From JADKAV01 sp963732355 (GTDB lineage: Bacteria; Actinomycetota; Actinomycetes; S36-B12; UBA10799), in the NCBI GenBank assembly GCA_963732355.1, contig CAVSZD010000006.1, positions 1 to 64,000 of the forward strand: 64,000 nucleotides of DNA, written 5' to 3'. Position numbers and translations under genes: made by a program. The notes beneath the pieces were generated by a model. The model had not been told where the DNA came from, ran no database searches, and saw only the letters and a program-made list of their open reading frames with translations. Shown here one piece after another: positions 26,150 to 35,802 of this stretch. Position 1 is the first letter of the stretch; each line of letters opens with the position of its first letter.

Positions 26150-26237
26150 GCGCCCATCCAACCACAATGCGGGTTCACCATCGGGCCACGAACGCGCCGG
26201 GTTAGCCTGAGGTCACGTCCGAACACTTGGAGATCCG

Positions 26238-27091
26238 ATGCGCCGCTACCTGGCCACCCTCACCGCCGCTGCCATCGTCTCGGGCGCGGCTGCCCTTCCT
26301 GCGCAAGCCATCAACGGCGGTGAGCCCGATGATCAGGGTCACCCCAACGTGGGCCTTGTGGTCGCGTACGACACGGACGGCCGTTACCGCTGCACCGGAA
26401 CCTTGATCAGCGAGACGGTGGTGCTGACCGCGGCGCACTGCACCGAGGGTGTGGTCGGGAAGGTGGCGGTGACGTTCAACCCGGAGCCTAAGCTGCCGAC
26501 TGGCCCGTGGGGCGACACAGCACCTCCGGACTACGTCCTCGGCGAAGCCGAAACCCACCCCAACTACTCCGGCTTTACCGACCTGAAGAACTGGAACGAC
26601 GTCGGGGTGGTGGTTCTGGACTCGCGCGTGACCGACCCGAAGCCCGCAGTACTGGCCCCGGTCAACACCCTCGACGCCGTGGCGCCGCCGAAGCTCAGCA
26701 AGACGATCTTCACGCTGGTCGGGTACGGCGTCTAGGTGTCGCAAGCCCGCCAGCGGCCCGCAGAAGCCCACCCCCTTCGGCATCGCCGCTCAATCGTCGG
26801 GTGACCACCTCCAACGGCCAGAAGCTCACCGACCAGATCCTGCAGATGAACGGCAACCCGAACAACATCCTCGGCGCGGGTGGCACCTGCAACGGGGACT
26901 CCGGCGGGCCGGCCTTCCTGCCCAACGCCGCGGGGATCGAACAGATCGTCGGCGTCACCAGCTACGGGTACACCGCCAACTGCCGCTACATCGACGGTTA
27001 CCAGCGCGTGGACATCCCGGTGGTGCGCAACTGGCTCGATACCTTCCTCACGCCGGCCCAGGGCACGGTCCGCGGCGCCCTCACGCGATAG
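26238..27091 (+). pseudogene. Secreted trypsin-like serine protease (S1), frameshifted
   Basis: The ATG, preceded by GGAG, starts a signal peptide (ATLTAAAIVSGAAALPAQA). The mature end INGGEP resembles the start of active S1 proteases. The triad is present: His in VLTAAHC, Asp in WNDVGVVVLD, Ser in CNGDSGGPAF. The first frame stops at 26735 after TLVGYGV and the family resumes in other frames (CRKPASGPQKPTPFGI, then RRVTTSNGQKLTDQILQ), so two indels fall within about 26730-26795. It lies inside the osmoprotectant transporter locus on the opposite strand to the permeases. Confidence 0.75.
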
Positions 27092-27104
27092 GTGACTCCC
27101 CGGC

Positions 27105-27198
27105 GCTGTCCGGATCTGCAGGCTCATTCGGCCTCCCGGGGGACGCTCCCCCACGACGTGGCCACCGCGTCCATGATCAACCTGCAAATCCGGACAGC
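27105..27198. repeat. Intergenic palindrome, family B, copy 1
   Basis: 94 bp with outer arms GCTGTCCGGATYTGCAGG at both ends in inverted orientation. Inner sequence CTCATT on one side and GATCA on the other gives polarity. Opposite in orientation to copies 2 and 3. The centre (about 45 bases) is not conserved. Located between convergent genes. Confidence 0.9.
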
Positions 27199-27207
27199 AC
27201 CCCGGGA

Positions 27208-27906
27208 CTAACCCGCCGGGATCTCCTGCATCTCCATCTCCGCGCGGGTCTGCTCCCGCAGTCCCTTCGGCGTGACCCACCGCTGGACTCCTGACAGGAA
27301 CAGTTCGGCGATGATCGCCAACGCCGCGGTCAAGATCGCTCCAGCGAGGATCAGCGTGTTGTCCTGCAGGGCGAAACCGTCCACGACGTAGCGGCCCAAC
27401 CCACCGCTTCCGACCAGTGCTGCCAGCGAAGCCGTCGCCACGACCTGCACGGTGGCGGTGCGGATTCCGGCGGCGATCAGCGGGATGGCCAGGGGCACCT
27501 CGACGCGCGACAGGATCGACATCCCACCCATCCCCATGCCTCGAGCCGCATCGCGCACCTCGTCGTCCACGCCGGCCAGGCCCGTATAGGTGTTGGTCAG
27601 CACCGGCGGGATCGCGAACAACGCCAGCGCCAGGATGGCGGCCAGGTTGCCGATCCCGATCTCGGGGATCGAGGCCAGGATCGTCAGCACGCCGAGGGTG
27701 GGCACCGCGCGGCCGACGTTGCCGATGTTGGTCGCCAGGAACATGCCCTTGCGCAGATGCCCGAGGGTCAAGGCCACCGGCAGCGCGATGGCCAGGGCGA
27801 TGACCATGGCCCACAGGCTGATCTGGATCTGCTCCCACGTCCGTACGGGGATGCCGTTCTCACCGGTCCAGTTGGCCGGGTCGGTGAACCACTCGATGAT
27901 GCCCAT
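27208..27906 (-). CDS. Osmoprotectant ABC transporter permease (OpuCB/OpuCD family)
   Basis: A 232-residue permease with about five membrane segments and the EAA-type loop around RDAARGMGMGGMSILSRVEV. ATG at 27906 (MGIIEWFTDPANW) overlaps the stop codon of the second permease gene (27906), showing coupling. With the lipoprotein, second permease and ATPase it would form an OpuC/YehZYXW-like importer of glycine betaine, choline or similar solutes. Specificity not predictable. Confidence 0.88.
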   Translation of the reverse strand: MGIIEWFTDPANWTGENGIPVRTWEQIQISLWAMVIALAIALPVALTLGHLRKGMFLATNIGNVGRAVPTLGVLTILASIPEIGIGNLAAILALALFAIPPVLTNTYTGLAGVDDEVRDAARGMGMGGMSILSRVEVPLAIPLIAAGIRTATVQVVATASLAALVGSGGLGRYVVDGFALQDNTLILAGAILTAALAIIAELFLSGVQRWVTPKGLREQTRAEMEMQEIPAG

Positions 27907-28583
27907 CACGCCGCCTGTTTCTTGGTCCAAGGCGCGGCCACACGTTCAACGACCAGCAGCACAAGTTCGAAGACCACGGCGAGCAGCACACAACACAGCG
28001 TCGCGGTGAGGATCTGCGCGTGCCAGAAGTTGTTCTGGAAGCCGGAGAGGATCAAGGTCCCGAAACCGCCATAGCCGACCAGCGCCCCAATAGTCACCAT
28101 GCCGACAGTGCTCACCGTGGCGATCCGGATGCCGGCCAGGATCGTGGGCAGTGCAAGCGGCAGGGACACTCGCGCGAGGATCTGCCGGTCGGTCAAACCC
28201 ATGCCGTTGGCTGCGTCGAGCACGTCGCTGGGCACCTGCTGCAGACCGACCACGATGTTGCGCAGAACCACGAGCAGCGCGTATACCGCCAGGGCGATGA
28301 TGACCGTCCAAGGGCTGAGCCCGAAGACTGGCCAGAGCAATGAGATCAGGGCCAGCGACGGGATCGTGTAAAGGATCCCGGACAGACCCAGGATCGGACC
28401 CGACAGCACTGGCGCCTTGCGGATGATCATCGCCAAGGGAATCGCCACGATGATCGCCAAAACGACTGAGGCCACCGTCAAGATGATGTGTTCCTGACCG
28501 GCCGCGACCAACTCCTCCCAGTTGTTCTGGACGTACTTCCAGGACAACCAGGGGTTACTCGCGTCGGCGAGCACATCCAGCAT
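27906..28583 (-). CDS. Osmoprotectant ABC transporter permease (OpuCB/OpuCD family), second subunit
   Basis: A 225-residue permease with a short N-terminal amphipathic stretch (NPWLSWKYVQNNWEEL), about five membrane segments and the EAA loop DAANGMGLTDRQILARVSL. The ATG at 28583 follows the hexamer TACGGT by seven bases. It is the first gene of a two-permease operon, divergent from the ATPase gene with only 48 bp between the two start codons. Confidence 0.88.
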   Translation of the reverse strand: MLDVLADASNPWLSWKYVQNNWEELVAAGQEHIILTVASVVLAIIVAIPLAMIIRKAPVLSGPILGLSGILYTIPSLALISLLWPVFGLSPWTVIIALAVYALLVVLRNIVVGLQQVPSDVLDAANGMGLTDRQILARVSLPLALPTILAGIRIATVSTVGMVTIGALVGYGGFGTLILSGFQNNFWHAQILTATLCCVLLAVVFELVLLVVERVAAPWTKKQAA

Positions 28584-28590
28584 GTGCCCG

Positions 28591-28596
28591 ACCGTA
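28591..28596 (-). promoter_or_regulatory. -10 hexamer TACGGT of a putative leaderless promoter
   Basis: On the minus strand, TACGGT ends seven bases before the permease ATG at 28583. Back to back with the plus-strand hexamer at 28620 in a 48 bp divergent gap. Confidence 0.4.
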
Positions 28597-28619
28597 GCGC
28601 AGATCGCCACCCCCTGCGG

Positions 28620-28625
28620 TAGCGT
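28620..28625 (+). promoter_or_regulatory. -10 hexamer TAGCGT of a putative leaderless promoter
   Basis: TAGCGT, then six bases, then the ATPase ATG at 28632. No RBS-like sequence is present in this gap. Confidence 0.4.
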
Positions 28626-28631
28626 CGCGCC

Positions 28632-29579
28632 ATGATCTCCCTGCAGGACGTCACGAAGCAGTACCCCGACGGTACGGTCGCGGTGCACAACCTGAACCTG
28701 GAAGTCGACGAGGGCCTGATCTGTGCGCTGGTGGGCCCGTCCGGGTGCGGCAAGACCACCACTATGCGGATGATCAACCGACTGATCGAGCCCACGGGCG
28801 GGAGCATCCAGGTCGCCGGCGAGGACGTGACGGCCCTGGATGTGCAGGAGTTGCGCCGCCGCATCGGCTACGTCATCCAGAACGCCGGCTTGTTCCCGCA
28901 CTACACCGTGCGCCGCAATGTGGCCACGGTCTGCCGCCTGCTCGGCTGGGACAAGGCGAAGATCGCCACACGCGTGGACGAGATGCTCGACCTGGTCGAC
29001 CTCGACCCCGATACCTTCGGCGACCGCTACCCGCACCAGTTGTCCGGCGGGCAGCGCCAGAGGGTCGGTGTGGCACGGGCGTTGGCGGCGGATCCCCCGG
29101 TGATGCTCATGGACGAACCCTTCGGCGCCGTCGACCCCATTGCGCGCGAGCGCCTGCAGGACGAGTTCCTCGCGCTGCACGCCAGAGTGCGCAAGACCGT
29201 GGTCCTGGTCACCCACGACATCGACGAGGCGGTCAAACTCGGCGACCGCATCGCGGTGATGAAGCAGGGCGGCTATTTGGAGCAGTTCGACCGGCCCGCG
29301 GTGATCCTGGGTTTCCCGACTTCGGACTTCGTCGCCGATTTTGTGGGCTCCGACCGGGCGATCAAGCGCCTTCGGGTCAGTGCCATCCCGGTGGCCGCGC
29401 TTGGACCGGACACTGTTGAGCCCGGCGACGGTGTGATCGACGTCGCGCAGGACTCTTCCATGTACGACCTGCTGGCGGCGGTCTTGCAGTCACCGACGAG
29501 CCTGGCCCGGGTCACACCGGGCGGTCAAGCCGTGCGGATCGCCGACATCGACCGGTTGATGCAGGCTTCGCAGGCTTGA
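28632..29579 (+). CDS. Osmoprotectant ABC transporter ATP-binding protein (OpuCA/OpuBA family)
   Basis: A 315-residue ATPase: Walker A GPSGCGKTT, Q-loop VIQNAGLFPHYTV, signature LSGGQRQRVGVARAL, Walker B VMLMDEPFGAVDP, H-loop THDIDEA. The C-terminal region after about residue 240 resembles a single degenerate CBS-like module (SSMYDLLAAVLQ), where OpuCA proteins often carry paired CBS domains for ionic-strength sensing. It is divergent from the permease genes; together with the lipoprotein gene they make one transporter. Confidence 0.9.
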   Translation: MISLQDVTKQYPDGTVAVHNLNLEVDEGLICALVGPSGCGKTTTMRMINRLIEPTGGSIQVAGEDVTALDVQELRRRIGYVIQNAGLFPHYTVRRNVATVCRLLGWDKAKIATRVDEMLDLVDLDPDTFGDRYPHQLSGGQRQRVGVARALAADPPVMLMDEPFGAVDPIARERLQDEFLALHARVRKTVVLVTHDIDEAVKLGDRIAVMKQGGYLEQFDRPAVILGFPTSDFVADFVGSDRAIKRLRVSAIPVAALGPDTVEPGDGVIDVAQDSSMYDLLAAVLQSPTSLARVTPGGQAVRIADIDRLMQASQA

Positions 29580-29610
29580 TCAGGGGTGTTTGACCACCAC
29601 CTGGATTGTC

Positions 29611-29712
29611 GCGTTGTTACGGGCTCAGAGTCCCGAGTGTTGTGTTGTTGCGACTTCCAAGCCCGAAATCCAGCAACAACACGACAGTCGGCCAGGCCCG
29701 GCCGCAACAACG
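29611..29712. repeat. Intergenic nested palindrome, family E (single copy here)
   Basis: An inner hairpin pairs TGTGTTGTTG (29641-29650) with CAACAACACG (29673-29682). An outer pair places CGTTGTT (29612-29618) against AACAACG near 29706-29712, with GGGC/GCCC between. It lies between the convergent ATPase and 94-residue protein genes. It may work as a terminator, but its size and nesting resemble the other palindrome families. Confidence 0.6.
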
Positions 29713-29727
29713 TCACAAACGAAGGGT

Positions 29728-30012
29728 TCAGCCGCCGCCGTGCTCGCGGATGTAGGTAGCGAAACGGGCCACGAACAGCGGCTCGAGGTCGCCCACCTGT
29801 TCGTGACCGAAGGCCTCCTTGGCCGCGTTGATCAATCCGACCAGCGACCCGGAGATGTCGCCCAAGGAACCGCCCTCGTCGGACACGTTCTCCAGCGACG
29901 ACGTGTGCGTGAGCAGGTCGTAGAAGAAGCCGATGTCGTGTCGTTTCTCCGCGAGTTCGAACGCCTGGTGTCGCAGTTCTTCGTACGGGAGATCCTCAAG
30001 AGCCTGGGCCAT
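29728..30012 (-). CDS. Conserved hypothetical protein (94 aa), downstream of DUF3180
   Basis: A 94-residue acidic, mostly helical protein (ALEDLPYEELRHQAFELAEK, FFYDLLTHTSSLENV). No domain family recognised. The ATG is six bases after TAGAGT, a hexamer lying at the end of the DUF3180 gene, so it may have its own promoter. It is the last gene of the folate cluster on this strand. Similar small proteins are often annotated only as hypothetical in actinobacteria; no role can be given. Confidence 0.7.
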   Translation of the reverse strand: MAQALEDLPYEELRHQAFELAEKRHDIGFFYDLLTHTSSLENVSDEGGSLGDISGSLVGLINAAKEAFGHEQVGDLEPLFVARFATYIREHGGG

Positions 30013-30018
30013 GCCCCG

Positions 30019-30024
30019 ACTCTA
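30019..30024 (-). promoter_or_regulatory. -10 hexamer TAGAGT of a putative leaderless promoter
   Basis: TAGAGT on the minus strand, six bases before the ATG at 30012. It overlaps the stop codon region of the DUF3180 gene. Confidence 0.35.
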
Positions 30025-30522
30025 GCCGACCCTCGGATGCACCCAATCGGCGCTGGAGTCGGTGTCAGTGTGCCCGTCGTCATCGTCGTCCGAATCACCC
30101 TTGATCCGGCAGATCCGCTCGAGCCACAGAGCCGCTGCGACCACCCCGAGACCTGCTAAGACAGCGGCCAAGGAGGCGTAACCGCGGTACCGGGAGATCT
30201 CGATGAACCACTGTCCGGCGAACCACACGAGGAAGCCCGCGTACACGCCTGTCGCGATCGCACCGGTTCGGGAGGCCGCCATCGCCAACGCCGCCGTGCG
30301 CGCTGCGACAAAGGGGTCAACCGGGCCCTCACTGAGTCTGCGCCGCATCCCGAACGCCCAGATGACCAGCGCGATCGCGAGGATGAGCAAGGTTGCCGGC
30401 GCAGTCCAGGGCACTGGAACTGTTCGGCCGGCGATCCGGTCGATCAGGTCGGCGACGACCCAGCCACCCACCGCGCCCAAGACACCGAGCGTGGCGAGCA
30501 GGCGCGCACTGGTCGGGGTCAC
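30022..30522 (-). CDS. DUF3180 domain-containing membrane protein
   Basis: A 166-residue protein with four hydrophobic segments (LLATLGVLGAVGGWVVADLI, ATLLILAIALVIWAFGM, a middle GVYAGFLVWFAG and SLAAVLAGLGVVAAALWL) and an Asp-rich C-terminal tail (GDSDDDDDGHTDTDSS). DUF3180 proteins are regularly found directly after folK in actinobacteria, which fits here: the GTG start overlaps the folK stop by ATGA-type coupling. Function unknown. Confidence 0.85.
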   Translation of the reverse strand: MTPTSARLLATLGVLGAVGGWVVADLIDRIAGRTVPVPWTAPATLLILAIALVIWAFGMRRRLSEGPVDPFVAARTAALAMAASRTGAIATGVYAGFLVWFAGQWFIEISRYRGYASLAAVLAGLGVVAAALWLERICRIKGDSDDDDDGHTDTDSSADWVHPRVG

Positions 30523-31016
30523 GGCTCCACTGTACGCAGGTGCATGCCGATCCGGCGAACTCCGTCATCGTCCAGAAGCGCCCTGACTTCGGCAACCGTG
30601 CGGCCGTCCGGGAGCCGGAATTCCGGGTCGATCTGCGCCCACGGGACCATCACAAAAGCCCGTTCGACGGCCCGCGGGTGGGGCAGTGTCAGTTCCGGTT
30701 CGTCCCTGACCAGATCCCCGTAGGCCAGCACATCCACGTCCAGCGTGCGCGCCCCCCAACGGACCTGGCGCGTGCGGGCCTTCCCCTGCTCGGCGCGGTG
30801 GGCTGTGGCCAGCACCTGCTCAGGGGTCAGGTCGGTGTCCAGCACGACCACAGCATTGAGGTAGTCCGGCTGTTCGGGTCCGCCGACCGGGTCCGTCTCG
30901 TACACGTCAGACACGGCGGCGATCGGGCCCAACTCAGCCAGAACCTCAACAGCGAACTGCAGGGCCTCAAGGCGGTCCCCGAGGTTGGCGCCGATCGACA
31001 GCGCGACCCGGGTCAT
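30519..31016 (-). CDS. folK: 2-amino-4-hydroxy-6-hydroxymethyldihydropteridine diphosphokinase
   Basis: 165 residues with the HPPK motifs: SIGANLGDR near the N-terminus, VYETDPVGG, RWGARTLDVDVLAYGD (metal-binding Asp pair) and LPHPRAVERAFVMVP. The enzyme transfers pyrophosphate from ATP to hydroxymethyldihydropterin, feeding FolP. It overlaps folB upstream and the DUF3180 gene downstream by four bases each. Identity is secure from motifs and context. Confidence 0.95.
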   Translation of the reverse strand: MTRVALSIGANLGDRLEALQFAVEVLAELGPIAAVSDVYETDPVGGPEQPDYLNAVVVLDTDLTPEQVLATAHRAEQGKARTRQVRWGARTLDVDVLAYGDLVRDEPELTLPHPRAVERAFVMVPWAQIDPEFRLPDGRTVAEVRALLDDDGVRRIGMHLRTVEP

Positions 31017-31366
31017 CTGGTGATCCGCACGACCACGTCGTCGAAGATCTCGGTGACCGGGGCGTACGGCTTGTGGATGGTGACGCTCACCTGCTCAACG
31101 CCGCCGAAGGCAAGCACGGCCTCAGCGATCCTGGCTGCGAGCGTCTCGATGAGCTGGAACGGTGGGCCGCTGATGATTGCGGCCACCTGCGTGCTGACCG
31201 CCCCGTAGTCGACGGTGCGGGTCAAGTCGTCGGTCGCTGCTGCCGCGGTTGTGTCCACGGACATCTCAACATCGACGGCGAAGGTCTGACCGATCTCGCG
31301 CTCGAACGCCAGAACCCCGTGGAAACCGCGCGCCTTGATCCCCATGACGCTGATGGTGTCGCTCAT
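31013..31366 (-). CDS. folB: Dihydroneopterin aldolase
   Basis: 117 residues: IKARGFHGVLAFEREIGQTF, DLTRTVDYGAV and the C-terminal VSVTIHKPYAPV are typical of FolB, which cleaves dihydroneopterin to hydroxymethyldihydropterin and glycolaldehyde and forms octamers. ATG at 31366 is chosen because AGGAGG lies four bases upstream; it overlaps the folP stop codon. Placed between folP and folK as in many actinobacteria. Confidence 0.95.
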   Translation of the reverse strand: MSDTISVMGIKARGFHGVLAFEREIGQTFAVDVEMSVDTTAAAATDDLTRTVDYGAVSTQVAAIISGPPFQLIETLAARIAEAVLAFGGVEQVSVTIHKPYAPVTEIFDDVVVRITR

Positions 31367-32169
31367 GTGGCCTCCTGCCATGCTTGTGCGACCTTGATCG
31401 CGTCGATGCTGCCCACCACATCATGGACCCGCACACCCCAGACCCCGCGCATCGCCGCCAGCGCACTGATGGCCGCCGTTGCGGTGTCGCGCCCAGAGGC
31501 GGGCCTAGCCTGACCGTCTGCCTCCAGCAGGGCGCCCAGGAAGCGCTTGCGGGAAGCGCCCACGAGCACACGCGGACCGATCTGCTGCAACCGCGGCAGA
31601 CCCGCCAGCAGCTCCCAGTTGTGGTGCAGTTCTTTGGCGAACCCCAGACCCGGATCCAGGATCACGCGGTTCGGTTCGATCCCGGCCGCCTGGCATGCCC
31701 CGAGTCGTTCCTCCAGTGCCAGTGCGACTTCCTCGACGACATCGTCATAGGTCGTGAAGGATTGCATATCCGCAGAATGGGCGCGCCAATGCATGGCGAC
31801 GTAGTCGACGCCGAGTTCGGCCACGGCATTGAGAATCTCAGGTTCGGCAAGCCCCCCGCTGACGTCGTTGACCATACCCGCGCCGGCCACAACACAAGCC
31901 CGGGCCACCACCGCCCGGGTCGTATCGATGCTGACCGCGATGCCCTCGGTCGCCAGCCCCGCCACAACCGGAACAACGCGCTCAAGTTCGGTCTCCAGAC
32001 TCACCCGCGCAGCACCCGGTCGGGTCGACTCACCACCGACGTCGATCCACGCCGCACCCGCTTGTGCCATGCGCCGTCCCGCGTCCACGGCTTGCTGGGC
32101 GTCGACGAACCTGCCACCATCGCTGAACGAGTCGGGCGTGACGTTGAGCACGCCCATGACCAGGGTCAT
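31363..32169 (-). CDS. folP: Dihydropteroate synthase
   Basis: 268 residues with the TIM-barrel motifs of DHPS: MGVLNVTPDSFSDGG, IDVGGESTRPGA, NDVSGG and ILDPGLGFAKELHHNWELL, and a final VRVHDV with the conserved His. It joins p-aminobenzoate to the pterin pyrophosphate and is the sulfonamide target. ATG at 32169 overlaps the folE stop codon (ATGA). Confidence 0.95.
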   Translation of the reverse strand: MTLVMGVLNVTPDSFSDGGRFVDAQQAVDAGRRMAQAGAAWIDVGGESTRPGAARVSLETELERVVPVVAGLATEGIAVSIDTTRAVVARACVVAGAGMVNDVSGGLAEPEILNAVAELGVDYVAMHWRAHSADMQSFTTYDDVVEEVALALEERLGACQAAGIEPNRVILDPGLGFAKELHHNWELLAGLPRLQQIGPRVLVGASRKRFLGALLEADGQARPASGRDTATAAISALAAMRGVWGVRVHDVVGSIDAIKVAQAWQEAT

Positions 32170-32768
32170 CGCGCGAGGATCAGGGACATCGCCTCGGCGC
32201 GGGTAGCTGAGTCGCGCAGTTGACCGCGCACGGCACTGGTGGTCGTGCTGGAACCGGGCTTGTGGATACCGCGCATGGCCATACACAGATGCTCAGCTTC
32301 GATCACCACGATGACACCCCTGGGGCGCAGAATCTCTTGCAGGGCGTCAGCAACCTGGGTCGTGAGGCGCTCCTGTACCTGTGGACGTTTGGCGTAGACG
32401 TCCACAAGACGGGCCAGTTTGCTCAGGCCCGTGATCCGGCCGTCGTCGGCCGGAATGTACCCGACGTGGGCTTTGCCGAAGAAGGGGACGAGGTGGTGTT
32501 CGCAATGGCTCCATAACTCGATGTCACGCACCAGTACGAGCTCGTCGTGGGCGAGGTCGAAGGTCGTGGTCAGGACCTCGTGCGGCGATTGCCGCATGCC
32601 AGCGAACACTTCGGCGTACATGCGGGCCACCCGGGCCGGGGTGTCCTGAAGGCCATCACGCTCGGGGTCGTCGCCGACGGCGTAGAGCAGTTCGCGGATG
32701 GCCGCCTCGGCCCGGGGCTGGTCGTAGGGCGGGATCTCGCGGTCAGGCATGCTGATCGGATCGGTCAT
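32166..32768 (-). CDS. folE: GTP cyclohydrolase I
   Basis: 200 residues: zinc ligands in SHCEHHLVPFFGKAHVGYIP and AEHLCMAMRG, with DTPARVARMY upstream. It converts GTP to dihydroneopterin triphosphate, the first step of folate synthesis, and heads the folE-P-B-K run. The AGGA before the ATG at 32768 is too close to serve as an RBS, while CAAACT lies six bases further on, suggesting a leaderless start. ATG at 32750 is a weaker alternative. Confidence 0.93.
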   Translation of the reverse strand: MTDPISMPDREIPPYDQPRAEAAIRELLYAVGDDPERDGLQDTPARVARMYAEVFAGMRQSPHEVLTTTFDLAHDELVLVRDIELWSHCEHHLVPFFGKAHVGYIPADDGRITGLSKLARLVDVYAKRPQVQERLTTQVADALQEILRPRGVIVVIEAEHLCMAMRGIHKPGSSTTTSAVRGQLRDSATRAEAMSLILAR

Positions 32769-32845
32769 TCCTCCAGTTTGAGGGATGACGGCGGGTTGCG
32801 CGAGGCGGTGTGTCGTGGTGCGTCCGCGACAGCGTTCCAGCGCAC

Positions 32846-32851
32846 TACGCT
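32846..32851 (+). promoter_or_regulatory. -10 hexamer TACGCT of a putative leaderless promoter
   Basis: TACGCT, six bases, then the ATG of the small HNH gene at 32858. Confidence 0.4.
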
Positions 32852-32857
32852 CGCACA

Positions 32858-33207
32858 ATGGCGGTGAGCAACAGTCGCAGGGCGCGGGCAGCCCGGCGCC
32901 GGAAACGGCGGATGGACAGCGTCGAGCACGATCTTGACGATTGCAGCTGGGAGGCGCTGGTTAAGGCGTGGGGCGGATGCGCCTACTGCGGTGCCGCGGG
33001 GACTGCCTTGCAGCGCGACTGCGTGCTGCCGATCTCACGCGGTGGGCGCTACACCCTGACCAACGTCGTCCCCGCCTGCCCGTCGTGCAACGCGAGCAAG
33101 TGCAACCAGGAGGTCACCACGTGGTTGCGGCGCAAGCGCCTCGACGAGCGGGCTTTCCTCATCCGGCACACCGGGGTTCTGGCGGAACTGACCGGGCGCG
33201 ACCAGAC

Positions 33208-33211
<4 letters not shown>
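32858..33211 (+). CDS. Small HNH endonuclease-like protein
   Basis: 117 residues: a very basic N-terminus (NSRRARAARRRKRR) and an HNH-type zinc module with CAYCG and CPSCNASKCN. The first conserved His of the usual DHxxP motif is Cys here (LQRDCVLPISRGG), while the Asn/His part (YTLTNVVPACPSCN) is kept. This could make it inactive or change its metal use. It is the only plus-strand gene between folE and ftsH and looks inserted into the otherwise conserved cluster. ATG at 32858 is six bases after TACGCT. Confidence 0.8.
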
Positions 33212-35157
<1,946 letters not shown>

Positions 35158-35247
35158 ATCCATCCCTTCGAGGATAGAACGGTGGGCACCGGGCTGCTCA
35201 TTCCCGTCCCATGAAACTGGTTTCTGCTGTGGGCGAATCCAACCGAA

Positions 35248-35802
35248 CTACGTCTCGTAAACCTTCGGCGAGAGTCTGGCCACGCAGTCCAGATTGCGGT
35301 ACTTCTCCGCGTAGTCGAGGCCATAACCGACCACGAAGTCATTGGGGATGTCGAACCCCAGGTAGGCCACGTCGACCTCGGTGCGCATAGCGTCGGGTTT
35401 GCGCAGAAGGGTGAGCACCTCGACGCTGGCCGCCCCGCGCGAGCGCAGGTTGCGCAGCAGCCACGACAGTGTGAGCCCGGAGTCGAGGATGTCCTCCACG
35501 ATCAGGACATGCCGCCCGCCGAGGTCGGTGTCGAGGTCCTTGAGGATCCGCACGACGCCAGAGCTCTTCGTGCTCGAGCCGTAGGAACTGACCGCCATCC
35601 AGTCCATCTGCACGGATATGGACAACGCGCGCACGAAGTCGGCGACGACCATGACCGCGCCCTTGAGGACGCCGACGATCAGGAGGTCCTTGTCGCCGTA
35701 GTCCCGGTCCACCTGCCCGGCCAGCTGCGCCAAACGTTCGCGAAGCTCCTCGGCGGTGATCAGAACCCCGTCCAACTCCCCGTCCACGTCGTCAACGCGC
35801 AC
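35248..35802 (-). CDS. hpt: Hypoxanthine-guanine phosphoribosyltransferase
   Basis: 184 residues with the PRPP loop VLIVEDILDSGLTLSWL, an early LIVGVLKGAVMVVADFVRAL and a late VAYLGFDIPNDFVVGYGLDYAEKYR, typical of bacterial HPRT. It salvages hypoxanthine and guanine. GTG at 35802 follows AGGAGGAAAA and overlaps the end of tilS by 11 bases. Confidence 0.94.
   Translation of the reverse strand: MRVDDVDGELDGVLITAEELRERLAQLAGQVDRDYGDKDLLIVGVLKGAVMVVADFVRALSISVQMDWMAVSSYGSSTKSSGVVRILKDLDTDLGGRHVLIVEDILDSGLTLSWLLRNLRSRGAASVEVLTLLRKPDAMRTEVDVAYLGFDIPNDFVVGYGLDYAEKYRNLDCVARLSPKVYET

Noticed and set aside
28583..29216. 436-codon minus-strand open frame including the second permease
   Set aside because: The extra N-terminal 210 codons are antisense to the ATPase gene. 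The permease starts at 28583 with a -10 hexamer just upstream.
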